Source: Desulfobulbus rhabdoformis
GTDB lineage: Bacteria; Desulfobacterota; Desulfobulbia; Desulfobulbales; Desulfobulbaceae
Assembly (NCBI RefSeq): GCF_016919065.1
Contig: NZ_JAFFQA010000049.1
Coordinates: 1 to 36,443 of the forward strand
Length of the DNA: 36,443 bases
Direction: 5' to 3'
Made by a program: the position numbers and the translations under genes. Below the pieces are notes generated by a model. The model was not told the origin of the DNA. It made no database searches and was given only the letters and a program-made list of their open reading frames with translations. Positions 1 through 7,974 of this stretch are shown here, piece by piece (the stretch's first letter is position 1; every line of letters starts with the position of its first letter).

Positions 1-134
1 TCAAGCTGCCGCTCGAGGGCCTCGACGAACTGACGCCGGACCCTGAGCGGCAGCGAGCGGGTTTCCGACCAGCCCCAGTGCAGTCCGCCGTAAGCGAGAA
101 AGAATGCGTCGCTTACAAGCGAACTCCGGGGAAC
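1..134 (-). CDS. -1 frame extension of tail assembly chaperone (partial)
   Basis: This open frame has no start codon of its own. It is entered if ribosomes slip back one base at the T TTT TTG heptamer at 140-134. The encoded peptide then begins VPRSSLVSDAFFLAYGG and continues past the left edge of the window. The segment FFLAYGGLHWGWSETRSLPLRV resembles short proteins that follow tail tube genes in contractile phages and related injection systems (DUF6760-like); that resemblance is from memory. Its position after sheath and tube matches E' of phage P2, which is made by -1 frameshifting. An independent start in this frame cannot be excluded, but none with a ribosome binding site is visible. 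Confidence 0.6.
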
Positions 135-790
135 AAAAAAGCCGGTTCGGCCTCCAGCCGGGTACGGATCTTGGTGCCGCAGCCATCGCATTCGGTCTCG
201 ACCGAGGTGTCGATTCCTGCGTCGACCCGCGACATCTCCTGCCGCAGCGCGTTGCGGTCGCGCATCGACATTTCCGCCAGGCTCTTCTTGGAGGGAGCCT
301 TGCCGTCGATGTCGAGGACGCGGATGAGCATGGCCGAGGTGATGTTGGGCTCGCGCAGGCTGGCCAGACGCTTTTCCTTGTGGCCGTCGAGATATCCGAA
401 GCGCACGTTTTTTTTCGAGCCGGGCAGCTTAAAGGCGAACTCCCGCTCCTCGCCGTAGGGGGTGACCTTGAGATCCTCGAGATTGATGGTCACGAAGTTG
501 GTCATGCGGCAGGCGCTGTTCGGGCAGCTCAGCTCCAGTTCAACCTCGTCACCGAGGGAAATCTGGCGCAGGCGGACCAGGGCGAACAGCCGGTCACCCG
601 AGAGCAGGTTCATCACCTCGGCGAGATCGGGATCGGTCTTCTCGCCCAGCCGGACGAAACAGTTGCGGAGCACCTGGTTGATCGCCTCTCCGGAACGGAT
701 CAGGCGCTGGTTGGTGAGCAGTTCTTCCTCGGCCCCGGTCATTTCCCGAAGCTCGAGTTCAGTGCCGCTTGGCAGTTCAAAGCTGTACAT
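113..790 (-). CDS. Tail assembly chaperone (gpE-like), zero-frame product
   Basis: The product is 225 aa and acidic in its first half. It lies directly after tail sheath and tube genes, where P2 has its E/E' chaperone and where the tape measure gene would follow outside the window. It carries two cysteine pairs, C89-x4-C94 and a CDGC near residue 203, which look like a split zinc ribbon. Similar Cys-rich proteins in contractile systems have been annotated as T4 gp26-like baseplate proteins, so that is an alternative. The gene ends on a -1 slippery heptamer, which favours the chaperone role of escorting the tape measure during tail assembly. The ATG has a GGAG-type site upstream (GGAGGATCGACC). 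Confidence 0.6.
   Translation of the reverse strand: MYSFELPSGTELELREMTGAEEELLTNQRLIRSGEAINQVLRNCFVRLGEKTDPDLAEVMNLLSGDRLFALVRLRQISLGDEVELELSCPNSACRMTNFVTINLEDLKVTPYGEEREFAFKLPGSKKNVRFGYLDGHKEKRLASLREPNITSAMLIRVLDIDGKAPSKKSLAEMSMRDRNALRQEMSRVDAGIDTSVETECDGCGTKIRTRLEAEPAFLFPGVRL
134..140 (-). other. -1 ribosomal frameshift heptamer T TTT TTG
   Basis: On the minus strand the upstream gene reads GCT TTT TTG near its end, so T TTT TTG is in the register needed for tandem -1 slippage. The zero-frame stop TAA lies seven codons downstream, at 115-113. The same heptamer type is used in the P2 E/E' tail genes, and a similar arrangement is general for tail assembly chaperones. No stimulatory pseudoknot was worked out. 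Confidence 0.6.
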
Positions 791-805
791 GGTCGATCCT
801 CCGGT

Positions 806-1267
806 TTAGGTCCAGTATTGGAAGCAGATGGTGAGCTTCTCGATGGTGTTCTCGGTGTTGCCGCCTTCGAGCTCGTCGTATTCGAGCGCCTTCACCCAAG
901 CCCCGTGCAGGGTCCAGCGGCGGGTCTCGTTGCCGGTGCGGTCGTAGCGGACAACGTCGATGTCGCGCATGTAGTCGGCCGGAAGGCCGCCGGTGACGGC
1001 GTTCACGTCCACCTGTTTCTTGATCCATTCGCGTGCCGCCTCGTCGGAGCCGTCCTGCAGTGTGCCTTTCTCGAGGGTGATGTCCTCGAACTTGACCCGC
1101 CCCGCCACCTTCTGGTCGAACATCGAACCGGCCGGGGCAAAGGCCACTTCCTCGAATTCTGTTTTGGGCTCCTGTCCCTTGTGGAACAGGGCCACGTCGA
1201 AGCCGTTTACCTCGATGGCGAACTGCCAGTTCTGGTAAAGGCTCTTAGGCATGTTTCCGCTTCTCAT
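806..1267 (-). CDS. Phage tail tube protein (T4 gp19/P2 FII-like)
   Basis: This is a 153-aa protein. An internal ATG at 1252 would give a 148-aa product starting MPKSLYQNW, and the choice between the two is unclear. The motifs FAIEVNGFDVALF near the N-terminus and EYDELEGGNTENTIEKLTI near the C-terminus are typical of the gp19-like tube family of contractile tails. It sits 15 bases downstream of the sheath gene, as in P2 and related phages. The protein should polymerise into the inner tube through which DNA passes. Confidence 0.85.
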   Translation of the reverse strand: MRSGNMPKSLYQNWQFAIEVNGFDVALFHKGQEPKTEFEEVAFAPAGSMFDQKVAGRVKFEDITLEKGTLQDGSDEAAREWIKKQVDVNAVTGGLPADYMRDIDVVRYDRTGNETRRWTLHGAWVKALEYDELEGGNTENTIEKLTICFQYWT

Positions 1268-1282
1268 AGCCGTGTTCTCCCG

Positions 1283-2812
1283 TTAGATGATTTCTTTGAA
1301 GTCCGCGCCGGTGCTGGTCAGGATGAAGTTCAGCTCGATGAACTCCGCCGTCTTGGTCGGCTTGACGAACACGCGGGCCACCATTTCGTTGCGGTCGATG
1401 ACCGCCGGGGTGTTGGTCTCCTCGTCGCACTGGAAAGCGAAGTCGTAGAGGCCACCCTTGTCCTTGATGTCCTGCAGGAAGGGGTTGATCAGGCGACCGA
1501 GGGCACGCCAGGTCTGGGGATGGTTCGGCTCGAACACCACGAAGCGGGAGGATTCCGAGATGGCTTCCTCCATGTACATCATCAGGCGGCGCACGTTGAT
1601 GCGGTCCACGGCCGAGGGCTGGCTTTGCAGTGTCTTCTGGCCCCAGATGTTGATGCCGGTGTCGGGGAACACGGCGATGACGTTGACCCCTTCCGGATAG
1701 AGCACATCGCGCTCGCCACGGCTGGTCTTGTAGGCCAGGGAGAGCGTGTTGAAGATGCGGCCCCGGTCGATACCGGCGGGCGCGTTCCAGACGTTGGTCT
1801 TCTGGTCGCTGCGGGCGATGCAGCCCGCCACCGCGCCGCAGGGCGGCACCAGCTTCTTGCGCGAGTTGACCGGATCGCTGATCTCCAGCCAGGGGTAGTA
1901 GAGCGCCGCGTAGGAGGAGTTGAAGGCCGCGTGGCTGTACATCCCTTGTCCCTTGCGGAAGTCGACCGCTTCGAGCGGCTCCAGATGCATGGGCGTGTCG
2001 GCGATGAACAGCAGATCCTTGCGCCCTTCGGCATAGGCGATTCCGGCGTTGATTACCGGCACTGTGGTGACGCCGGGAACCAGCAGCAGGTTCAGGGCGT
2101 CGATCTCGTCAAAGCCATAGAGGCCGGTATGCTGCGAGGGATCGCCGATGAAATCGGCATCGGCCAGGTCGGTCAGCCCGTTGTCGCCGCCGGTGAGCGT
2201 GAACACGCCCAATGCCGGACGGTCGCTGGGCGTTCCCGACGCTGCTGCCATATCCTGGACCAGGATGAAATCCGAACGGTCGTTGATTGCCAGCTCCACA
2301 TGATTCGGCAGCGTCTCGTCCATGCTCAGATCCTTGAATACCTCGACCACATCGCCTTTATGCCGAACCACCAGGTTGAAATGGTTGGCTGGGTCAAGGG
2401 AGCCATCCTCGATGGAAACGGAGAGCCGGTCCCCCCAGACGCCTTCGTTCACGGCCTCGATCCGCAGGGCGTCGGCGGGCGTCGCCTCCCGGTTCTGCAG
2501 CACGATGGAAGATTTGAGCGCCGTCAGGGTGTCCCGGTCGGTGGAGTCGGTGAGATGGGAGATGCGGGTGACGTAGAGGACCGATCCGCCGTTGTCGAAA
2601 AACGCCCGTGCGGCGTAGGCCAGATAGCTCTCGTTGATATAGGAGCCGAAACGGTTGATGAACTGCTCCCAGCTCGTCACCAGCACGGGCTTGTTGATCG
2701 GGCCTTTTTCGGCCACCCCGACCATGGCGGCCGACGAAGTCGAGATCTGCTTCACATAGAAACTGAAATCCGTTTCCCGGGTGTAAATCCCGGGCGATAG
2801 ATAGGTCGGCAT
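1283..2812 (-). CDS. Tail sheath protein
   Basis: The product is 509 aa, a normal length for a compact contractile sheath. The N-terminus MPTYLSPGIYTRE and the following VGVAEKGPINKPVLVTS are hallmark sheath motifs. The C-terminal half contains the conserved domain ending near GLYDFAFQCDEETNTP, followed by an EFIELNF strand. The sheath surrounds the tail tube and contracts on infection, so the phage is a myovirus type. An AGGAGG-like site (GGAGGAAATAACC) precedes the ATG. The gene is co-directional with, and tightly packed against, the tube and chaperone genes. Confidence 0.93.
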   Translation of the reverse strand: MPTYLSPGIYTRETDFSFYVKQISTSSAAMVGVAEKGPINKPVLVTSWEQFINRFGSYINESYLAYAARAFFDNGGSVLYVTRISHLTDSTDRDTLTALKSSIVLQNREATPADALRIEAVNEGVWGDRLSVSIEDGSLDPANHFNLVVRHKGDVVEVFKDLSMDETLPNHVELAINDRSDFILVQDMAAASGTPSDRPALGVFTLTGGDNGLTDLADADFIGDPSQHTGLYGFDEIDALNLLLVPGVTTVPVINAGIAYAEGRKDLLFIADTPMHLEPLEAVDFRKGQGMYSHAAFNSSYAALYYPWLEISDPVNSRKKLVPPCGAVAGCIARSDQKTNVWNAPAGIDRGRIFNTLSLAYKTSRGERDVLYPEGVNVIAVFPDTGINIWGQKTLQSQPSAVDRINVRRLMMYMEEAISESSRFVVFEPNHPQTWRALGRLINPFLQDIKDKGGLYDFAFQCDEETNTPAVIDRNEMVARVFVKPTKTAEFIELNFILTSTGADFKEII

Positions 2813-2814
2813 GG

Positions 2815-3072
2815 TTATTTCCTCCGCTTGCTGGTGGTCTTGGCCTCATCGGTTCCGGCGTCCTCGGTCGCCGTGGGCCTTTCCGGCTCCGGTTCCGCGC
2901 CGCCGGTCAGGTCGGTGATGCGCACCAGTCCGCGTTTTCCGGCGGTCTGGATCTCGGCGGAGAGGTCCTTGCGGGCGATGCTCTTGCGCTCTCGCGGTCC
3001 GAGGTGGAGGGTTCCCTGGCCGGAGAGGTTGAACGTCAGGGGTTGGAACTGCAGGTTTCTGATCTCGATCAC
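2815..3072 (-). CDS. Small phage protein between tail completion and sheath genes
   Basis: The product is 85 aa and starts at GTG with GGAG 10 bases upstream. A short beta-rich N-terminus (MIEIRNLQFQPLTFNLSG) leads into a segment with basic residues and then a highly charged tail that ends SKRRK. Proteins of this size and place occur in Mu-like and related tail operons just before the sheath gene, but I do not recognise a named family. It ends 2 bases before the sheath start, which suggests translational coupling. Confidence 0.65.
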   Translation of the reverse strand: MIEIRNLQFQPLTFNLSGQGTLHLGPRERKSIARKDLSAEIQTAGKRGLVRITDLTGGAEPEPERPTATEDAGTDEAKTTSKRRK

Positions 3073-3084
3073 GGTTGTTCTCCT

Positions 3085-3633
3085 TTACGGTTGAATGGTT
3101 CGTTGCTCTGTCACGTCGCCGTGAAACTGGAAGGTCCGGTCCCGGATTAGCCGACCGTCGCGCAGGTCGCCGTCGTACACCGGGCAGGATTCGATGCGGA
3201 TGCGTCCGGAGCTTTGCCGGAGGTTGGAGAGGTTCACCCGGGCCAGGCCGCCCAGAGGAACCAGTTCGGTAAGGTTCAGGCTGCCCTGGTCGGCGATGGC
3301 GATCTCCGGGTAAAGCTGGAGGAACCGCGACACCGACTCGTGAAACCCGAGCAGTTCGGCCTCTCGGTCCACGGTCACCACCAGGTCGAAATCGAGGTGA
3401 TAGAGCCGGGGAAACCGGCACTCCTCGAAACTCAGCTCCGCGACATTCTTCTCGAACAGGCGGCTCTGGCTGCGGCGGAAACGGTCTTCCGCCAGCTTCG
3501 GCCCCTGGAGGATGACGCTGGGGGTACGCTGGACCTCGAACAGGTCATCCGGGAACACCAGCACGGTGTCCGAGTGGATGGCCTGCTTGGCCAGGCGGAT
3601 CAGGGTTTCTGTGACGGTCTGTATCGTGCTCAA
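3085..3633 (-). CDS. Probable tail completion/terminator protein
   Basis: The product is 182 aa. The start is TTG at 3633 (TTGAGCACG), with a strong GGAGG 5 bases upstream. It is the first gene after the promoter element at 3657-3688. Size, the charged alpha/beta pattern and position just before the sheath fit a neck or tail-terminator protein, but no strong motif is visible. The preceding phage gene in the same orientation (9451-9936) is now separated from it by about 5.8 kb of plus-strand cargo. The two were probably adjacent before the insertion. Confidence 0.6.
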   Translation of the reverse strand: MSTIQTVTETLIRLAKQAIHSDTVLVFPDDLFEVQRTPSVILQGPKLAEDRFRRSQSRLFEKNVAELSFEECRFPRLYHLDFDLVVTVDREAELLGFHESVSRFLQLYPEIAIADQGSLNLTELVPLGGLARVNLSNLRQSSGRIRIESCPVYDGDLRDGRLIRDRTFQFHGDVTEQRTIQP

Positions 3634-3656
3634 GGGACGCCTCCGTTTTCTGCCTG

Positions 3657-3688
3657 GTTACTTACCGGAAGCGCTGGCGATGTGTCGG
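3657..3688 (-). promoter_or_regulatory. Phage bipartite promoter element, copy 1
   Basis: The minus strand reads CCGAC, 15 bases, then CCGGTAAGTAAC. It is followed about 25 bases later by the start of the tail completion gene. The same two blocks with the same spacing recur at four other operon starts. Taking TCCGAC as -35 and GGTAAG as -10 gives a 17-base spacer. It is not a good sigma70 promoter, so a phage activator or sigma factor is likely. Promoter function is inferred. Confidence 0.65.
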
Positions 3689-3695
3689 AGGCTCA
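3662..3695. repeat. Left 34-bp direct repeat of cargo island 1
   Basis: Identical over 34 bases to 9420-9453. Weaker similarity continues for about ten more bases (GAGCGGAGGG against AAGCGCGGAG). It overlaps promoter element copy 1. Confidence 0.85.
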
Positions 3696-3733
3696 GAGCG
3701 GAGGGTACTGCGGAGGGGCTCTTTCTTCAGCAT

Positions 3734-3758
3734 CAACAGTTTTTCAAAAAAACTGTTG
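3734..3758. promoter_or_regulatory. Palindromic operator, probable TetR-family site
   Basis: Perfect 11-bp arms CAACAGTTTTT and AAAAACTGTTG are separated by CAA. The right arm overlaps the TTGACA -35 box of the operon promoter. It lies about 60 bases upstream of the TetR-family gene, so autorepression of the efflux operon is likely. Confidence 0.65.
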
Positions 3759-3783
3759 ACAAATCCCGTACAAGGAATAAAGA
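3756..3783 (+). promoter_or_regulatory. Sigma70-like promoter of the efflux operon
   Basis: A consensus TTGACA at 3756-3761 is followed after 16 bases by TAAAGA at 3778-3783, a moderate -10 box. It overlaps the palindrome at 3734-3758 and precedes the regulator gene. Confidence 0.5.
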
Positions 3784-3817
3784 TAGTAATTAATTACTCA
3801 CTTTCATGGAGGCTTAT

Positions 3818-4426
3818 ATGAACTCATCAAACAAACATCTTCCGGCTGAGGAACGACGGGCAGTGACGGTAGAGGCGGTGGTCGAGTTGGCTGGTGAACA
3901 GAACCCGAGCGAGATTACCACGGCTGCCATAGCCAAACGCATGGGACTGACCCAGGGCGCTCTTTTTCGTCATTTCCCAAACAAGGATGCCATCTTACAA
4001 GCTGTTATGGAATGGGTGGCCGAACGATTAATGTCCCGCATTGAAAAAGCAGTTCATGCAGAGCCCTCTCCTCTTGCCGCACTCGAAAGCATGTTTATGG
4101 CGCATGTGGACTTTATAACAGAGCACCCCGGTATTCCCCGTATGTTGTTTGGTGAATTGCAAAGATCTGAGGAAACCGCGCCCAAGCGGATGGCGCAAAC
4201 GCTCATCCGCCGTTATGGGGAGCGCCTCAATCGTTTGTTTGAACAAGGAAAGGCCTGCGGTGAGCTTGATGGGAAACTTGATAACGAGGCTGCGGCCACG
4301 CTCTTCATCGGCACTATTCAAGGATTGGTCATGCAATCGTTGATAGCTGGAGATGTCAGCCATATGCGTCGCAATGCACCGAAAGTTTTTGCCATCTATC
4401 AACGGGGCATCAGGAGTGCATCATGA
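3818..4426 (+). CDS. TetR-family transcriptional regulator
   Basis: The product is 202 aa. The start chosen is ATG 3818, because GGAGG at 3808-3812 sits 5 bases before it; the ATG at 3806 lies upstream of that site. The N-terminal helix-turn-helix (ITTAAIAKRMGLTQGALFRHFPNKDAIL) is typical of TetR proteins. The C-terminal two-thirds is an all-helical ligand and dimer domain. It is the first gene of the efflux operon, and its stop overlaps the start of the membrane fusion protein gene. It probably binds the palindrome at 3734-3758 and is released by a compound exported by the pump. Confidence 0.9.
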   Translation: MNSSNKHLPAEERRAVTVEAVVELAGEQNPSEITTAAIAKRMGLTQGALFRHFPNKDAILQAVMEWVAERLMSRIEKAVHAEPSPLAALESMFMAHVDFITEHPGIPRMLFGELQRSEETAPKRMAQTLIRRYGERLNRLFEQGKACGELDGKLDNEAAATLFIGTIQGLVMQSLIAGDVSHMRRNAPKVFAIYQRGIRSAS

Positions 4427-5574
4427 AAAAATTGCCCTTCCAAAAACGTACCTTGGCGCTGATAGCTGTGCTTTTTCCTCTGCTTGCGCTTTTTGTCTAT
4501 GTGGCCTTGCGTTCGGGGCCGCTTGCTCCGGTATCAGTTGTATTAGCCACCGTCGAGAACAAGAGCATCTCACCGAAACTATTCGGCATCGGAACCATTG
4601 AGGCTCGTTACACCTACAAAATTGGCCCAACGTTTGCGGGGCGAGTCAAACGCTTGGACGTACACGTAGGTGAGCGTGTCAAGGCCGGGCAAGTGCTTGG
4701 CGAAATGGACCCGGTCGACCTTGATGAACGTATCAGGGCTCAAGATGCCACGCTGAAACGTGCAAACGCTCAGTTAAACGAAGCGCAGGCGCGTAAGGAT
4801 TATGCGCAGACACAGGCTTTACGTTACGAGCATTTACTTAAAGCGCGGTCCACCAGTGAGGAAGTGGTAGCCACTAAACAACAAGACCTCTTGGTTGCGA
4901 AAGCAGGGCTGACTGCGGCGCGAGAGGAACTATCTCGTGTACGTGCAGAACGAGAGGCATTAGAGGCGCAGCGCAGCAATTTGTCTCTGGTTGCGCCAGT
5001 TGACGGCTTGGTCGTTTCGCGTGATGCCGACCCGGGAACCACCGTGGTTGCAGGTCAGGCTGTCGTAGAGCTGATCGACCCGAGCACACTGTGGGTCAAT
5101 GTCCGCTTCGATCAAATTCGTGCGCGAGGTCTCGCCGCAGGCTTATCAGCCCAGATCACATTACGTTCTCAGGCAGGTGAGCTGCAGGCTGGACGTGTAC
5201 TGAGAGTCGAACCCCTGGCAGACGCGGTAACGGAAGAAACACTGGCCAAGGTTGTCTTCGATCAAATTCCTGATCCGCTGCCACCTATCGGCGAACTTGC
5301 CGAAATCACTATTTCCTTACCGACACTTGCGGCAACACCGGTTGTCCCAAATGCCGCTATCCATCATAAGGATAGCAGACTGGGCGTGTGGCAGGTCACT
5401 AATGGCGATCTTCGCTTTACAGCAGTTTCACTGGGGATTGCCGATTTGGAGGGTCGTGTTCAAATACGAGAAGGGCTCAAGGTTGGTGACCAAGTAGTGG
5501 CCTACAGCGAAAACGCCCTGAATGAGCATAGCCGGATTCACGTCGTTGACCATATTCCGGGGGTGACGCAATGA
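4423..5574 (+). CDS. Periplasmic adaptor (HlyD/MacA-type membrane fusion protein)
   Basis: The product is 383 aa. An N-terminal membrane anchor (LALIAVLFPLLALFVYVAL) is followed by a biotinyl-lipoyl-like half (GRVKRLDVHVGERVKAGQVLGEMDP). Next is a long coiled-coil hairpin of about residues 105-185, rich in A, R, E and Q. The second lipoyl half follows (LVAPVDGLVVSRDADPG), then a beta-barrel and membrane-proximal domain. It should bridge the inner-membrane ABC permease and the outer-membrane channel. It overlaps the TetR gene by 4 bases and the permease gene by 4 bases, consistent with one mRNA. Domain order fits adaptors of MacAB- or DevBCA-type exporters. Confidence 0.9.
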   Translation: MKKLPFQKRTLALIAVLFPLLALFVYVALRSGPLAPVSVVLATVENKSISPKLFGIGTIEARYTYKIGPTFAGRVKRLDVHVGERVKAGQVLGEMDPVDLDERIRAQDATLKRANAQLNEAQARKDYAQTQALRYEHLLKARSTSEEVVATKQQDLLVAKAGLTAAREELSRVRAEREALEAQRSNLSLVAPVDGLVVSRDADPGTTVVAGQAVVELIDPSTLWVNVRFDQIRARGLAAGLSAQITLRSQAGELQAGRVLRVEPLADAVTEETLAKVVFDQIPDPLPPIGELAEITISLPTLAATPVVPNAAIHHKDSRLGVWQVTNGDLRFTAVSLGIADLEGRVQIREGLKVGDQVVAYSENALNEHSRIHVVDHIPGVTQ

Positions 5575-6776
5575 TCAGCTTGGCAGGACGCGACATCATG
5601 CACTCCTGGGGTAAGTTCGTCTTCACCGGTATGGGTCTTGGGCTACTCATCGGCATCACACTGTCTATGGCAGGGATTTATCGTGGCATGGTGGATGATG
5701 CCAAAGTGTTGCTCGACAATAGCGGTGCTGATCTCTGGGTGGTACAGAAGGACACTCTTGGTCCCTACGCTGAGTCATCAAGTCTCTACGATGATATCTG
5801 GCGCGGGATTCGAGGCATGCCGGGGGTGGAGCGGGCGGCAAACATCACTTATCTCACCATGCAGGTGGGAAAACAAGATGGTGACGTACGTGCCATGGTT
5901 ACTGGCGTCACTCCTGGAGAACCTGGGACACCCGGGTGGCCGCCATATCTAGTCGCGGGTCGCCAGATTACTCGGAGTCATTACGAGGCCGTCGCCGACA
6001 TAGCTTCCGGATTTAAACTTGGCGACCGAATCCAGATCCGCCGCAATCACTACACCATAGTCGGCCTGACCAGAAGGATGGTCTCTTCCAATGGCGACCC
6101 GATGGTGTTCATTCCTCTTAAAGACGCCCAGGAAGCACAGTTTCTCAAAGATAATGACGCCATCCGAGAGCAGCGTCGACGCACGGCCGAGAACCCTGCT
6201 TTCAACAGACCCGGAGTGCCAGGCCTGCTCGATGCGGTTATTGCCTCGCAAAGCACCAACCCCTACGTCAATGCGGTTTTGGTGCGGGTTGAACCGGGCC
6301 ATGCCCCGGAAGAAATCGCTGAGTCGATCCGCCGCTGGAAGCGCTTAACCGTCTATACCCGCAGCCAGATGGAGGAGATTTTGGTTGGTAAGCTGATCGC
6401 TACCTCCGCCAGACAGATCTTCATGTTTCTGGTGATCCTTTCGATTGTCAGCTCCGCCATTGTGGCCTTCATCATCTACACACTGACACTCGGGAAAATT
6501 CGTGAAATTGCTGTCTTAAAACTGATTGGCACTAAAAATCGCACCATTGTCGGTTTGATCATGCAACAGTCCATCGCTTTAGGTTTGATCGGCTTTGTGG
6601 TGGGTAAGATTTCGGCAACGTTATTGATGGCGCCAATCTTTCCCAAATATGTGCTGCTGCAACCACTCGACTCCGTTATGGGTTTTATCGCCGTGGTTAT
6701 GATCTGCGTACTGTCGAGCATTATCGCCATTCGTGCCGCGCTCAGAGTCGATCCGGCCGAAGCCATAGGGGGCTGA
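5571..6776 (+). CDS. ABC exporter permease (FtsX/MacB/DevC-type)
   Basis: The product is 401 aa. One transmembrane segment lies near residues 15-35, followed by a periplasmic domain of about 240 residues. Three more hydrophobic segments lie near residues 280-305, 325-350 and 365-390, giving the four-helix FtsX-like plan. The segment LTLGKIREIAVLKLIGTKN is the conserved cytoplasmic coupling region of this family. It is followed after one base by the ATPase gene and should form the membrane half of the pump. The lack of a fused ATPase domain resembles DevC rather than MacB. Confidence 0.9.
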   Translation: MISLAGRDIMHSWGKFVFTGMGLGLLIGITLSMAGIYRGMVDDAKVLLDNSGADLWVVQKDTLGPYAESSSLYDDIWRGIRGMPGVERAANITYLTMQVGKQDGDVRAMVTGVTPGEPGTPGWPPYLVAGRQITRSHYEAVADIASGFKLGDRIQIRRNHYTIVGLTRRMVSSNGDPMVFIPLKDAQEAQFLKDNDAIREQRRRTAENPAFNRPGVPGLLDAVIASQSTNPYVNAVLVRVEPGHAPEEIAESIRRWKRLTVYTRSQMEEILVGKLIATSARQIFMFLVILSIVSSAIVAFIIYTLTLGKIREIAVLKLIGTKNRTIVGLIMQQSIALGLIGFVVGKISATLLMAPIFPKYVLLQPLDSVMGFIAVVMICVLSSIIAIRAALRVDPAEAIGG

Positions 6777-6777
6777 C

Positions 6778-7488
6778 ATGACTGCTAAAGGTATTCGTAT
6801 CCAGGGGTTAAAAAAGCGTTATGGAAGTGGCGATACCGCCGTTGATGCCCTAAAGACCGTCGACATGCACGTTGCGCCGGGCGAGGTCGTTGGACTGATA
6901 GGTCCTTCTGGATCTGGCAAAACCACGCTCCTTAAATGTTTGGGAGCGGTGATCGAGCCGACCGCCGGAAAAATGATACTCGGAGATGACGTCATTTATG
7001 ATGACGGCTGGAAGGTCAAAGATCTTCGTGCCTTGCGGCGGGACCGGATAGGCTTTGTATTCCAAGCACCTTATCTGATTCCTTTCCTCGATGTCACCGA
7101 CAACGTAGCACTTCTGCCCATGCTGGCGGGAATGCCAAATGCCGAGGCGCGTAAACGGGCAATAGGATTGTTTAAAGCGCTTGATGTGGAGCATCGCGCC
7201 AAGGCCATGCCATCTCAACTCTCTGGTGGAGAACAGCAACGAGTGGCTATTGCACGTGGCTTGGTGAATCGTCCCCCGGTAATACTGGCCGATGAACCGA
7301 CCGCTCCGCTTGATAGTGAGCGCGCCCTGGCCGTAATCCGGATCTTGAACGATATGGCCAAAAAATTCGAGACCGCCATTATTGTCGTCACCCACGATGA
7401 AAAAATCATTCCCACCTTCAAACGCATATATCACATCCGTGACGGGGTAACCTATGAAGAAGAAGGCGAAGGACGTGGTTTCGAATGA
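6778..7488 (+). CDS. ABC transporter ATPase (LolD/MacB/DevA-type)
   Basis: The product is 236 aa. Walker A is GPSGSGKTT (residues 42-50), the signature is LSGGEQQRVAIARGL, Walker B is ILADEPTAPLDS, and the switch histidine is in VVTHDE. One oddity is APLDS where most members have GALDS or ANLDS. It should power the adjacent permease. It is part of the TetR-controlled operon and begins 1 base after the permease stop. Confidence 0.93.
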   Translation: MTAKGIRIQGLKKRYGSGDTAVDALKTVDMHVAPGEVVGLIGPSGSGKTTLLKCLGAVIEPTAGKMILGDDVIYDDGWKVKDLRALRRDRIGFVFQAPYLIPFLDVTDNVALLPMLAGMPNAEARKRAIGLFKALDVEHRAKAMPSQLSGGEQQRVAIARGLVNRPPVILADEPTAPLDSERALAVIRILNDMAKKFETAIIVVTHDEKIIPTFKRIYHIRDGVTYEEEGEGRGFE

Positions 7489-7512
7489 GATCAATACAGA
7501 AAGGTATTCAGA

Positions 7513-7974
7513 ATGACAAAAGACGTCTGGCTTAAACGAGTCGCATTGGTTGTGCTCATGACTATTGTAACCGCAATCAGTTCTGCAACGTGGGCCGAAG
7601 AGAACGATAGTGCAGTCAAAGCGCTCTCGCTGAGAAATATAATGCAGGAATTGAGCAATAACATGCAGATAGTGACTGATGCCATTTCCAGAGAGGACTG
7701 GGAACAGGTGGCGGGAACTGCGTCGCAGATTGCCAAACATCCACAGCCGCCGATAGCAGAGAAGATGCGCATTTTAGGTTTTGCAGGTTCCAATGTGAGC
7801 AAATTCAAAAGTTTTGACGAGCAGACACATCAAGCCGCAAAGGAATTAGAAGAAATCGCCATGAGAAAAGACGGTAAAGGGGTGATAGCACAGTTCGCAA
7901 CACTCCAAAAAAGTTGTCTCGCTTGTCACCAGAGTTTTAGAAAAACATTCAAGGAGCATTTTTATGGGAAATAA
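7513..7974 (+). CDS. Periplasmic c-type cytochrome (cytochrome c'-like)
   Basis: The product is 153 aa. A signal peptide (LVVLMTIVTAISSATWA, cleavage near residue 28) precedes a helical domain. It ends in a single haem motif, C135-L-A-C138-H139, about 14 residues from the C-terminus, the position seen in cytochrome c' proteins. It lies inside the efflux operon and overlaps the outer-membrane protein gene by 11 bases, so it is probably co-transcribed. Why a cytochrome travels with an efflux pump is not clear; a redox or nitric-oxide related role is conceivable. Confidence 0.8.
   Translation: MTKDVWLKRVALVVLMTIVTAISSATWAEENDSAVKALSLRNIMQELSNNMQIVTDAISREDWEQVAGTASQIAKHPQPPIAEKMRILGFAGSNVSKFKSFDEQTHQAAKELEEIAMRKDGKGVIAQFATLQKSCLACHQSFRKTFKEHFYGK

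Noticed and set aside
104..2800. Long plus-strand open frame of 898 codons antisense to the tail genes
   Set aside because: It mirrors the codon positions of sheath, tube and chaperone genes, has no family motif and no ribosome binding site. It is a by-product of GC-rich codon use. The same applies to 10423-12342, 12376-14727, 18465-19340, 19337-21028, 22591-23910 and 31932-34358.
6850..7740. Minus-strand frame of 296 codons over the ABC ATPase
   Set aside because: It is antisense to a gene with all ABC motifs, and the translation has no recognisable domain.
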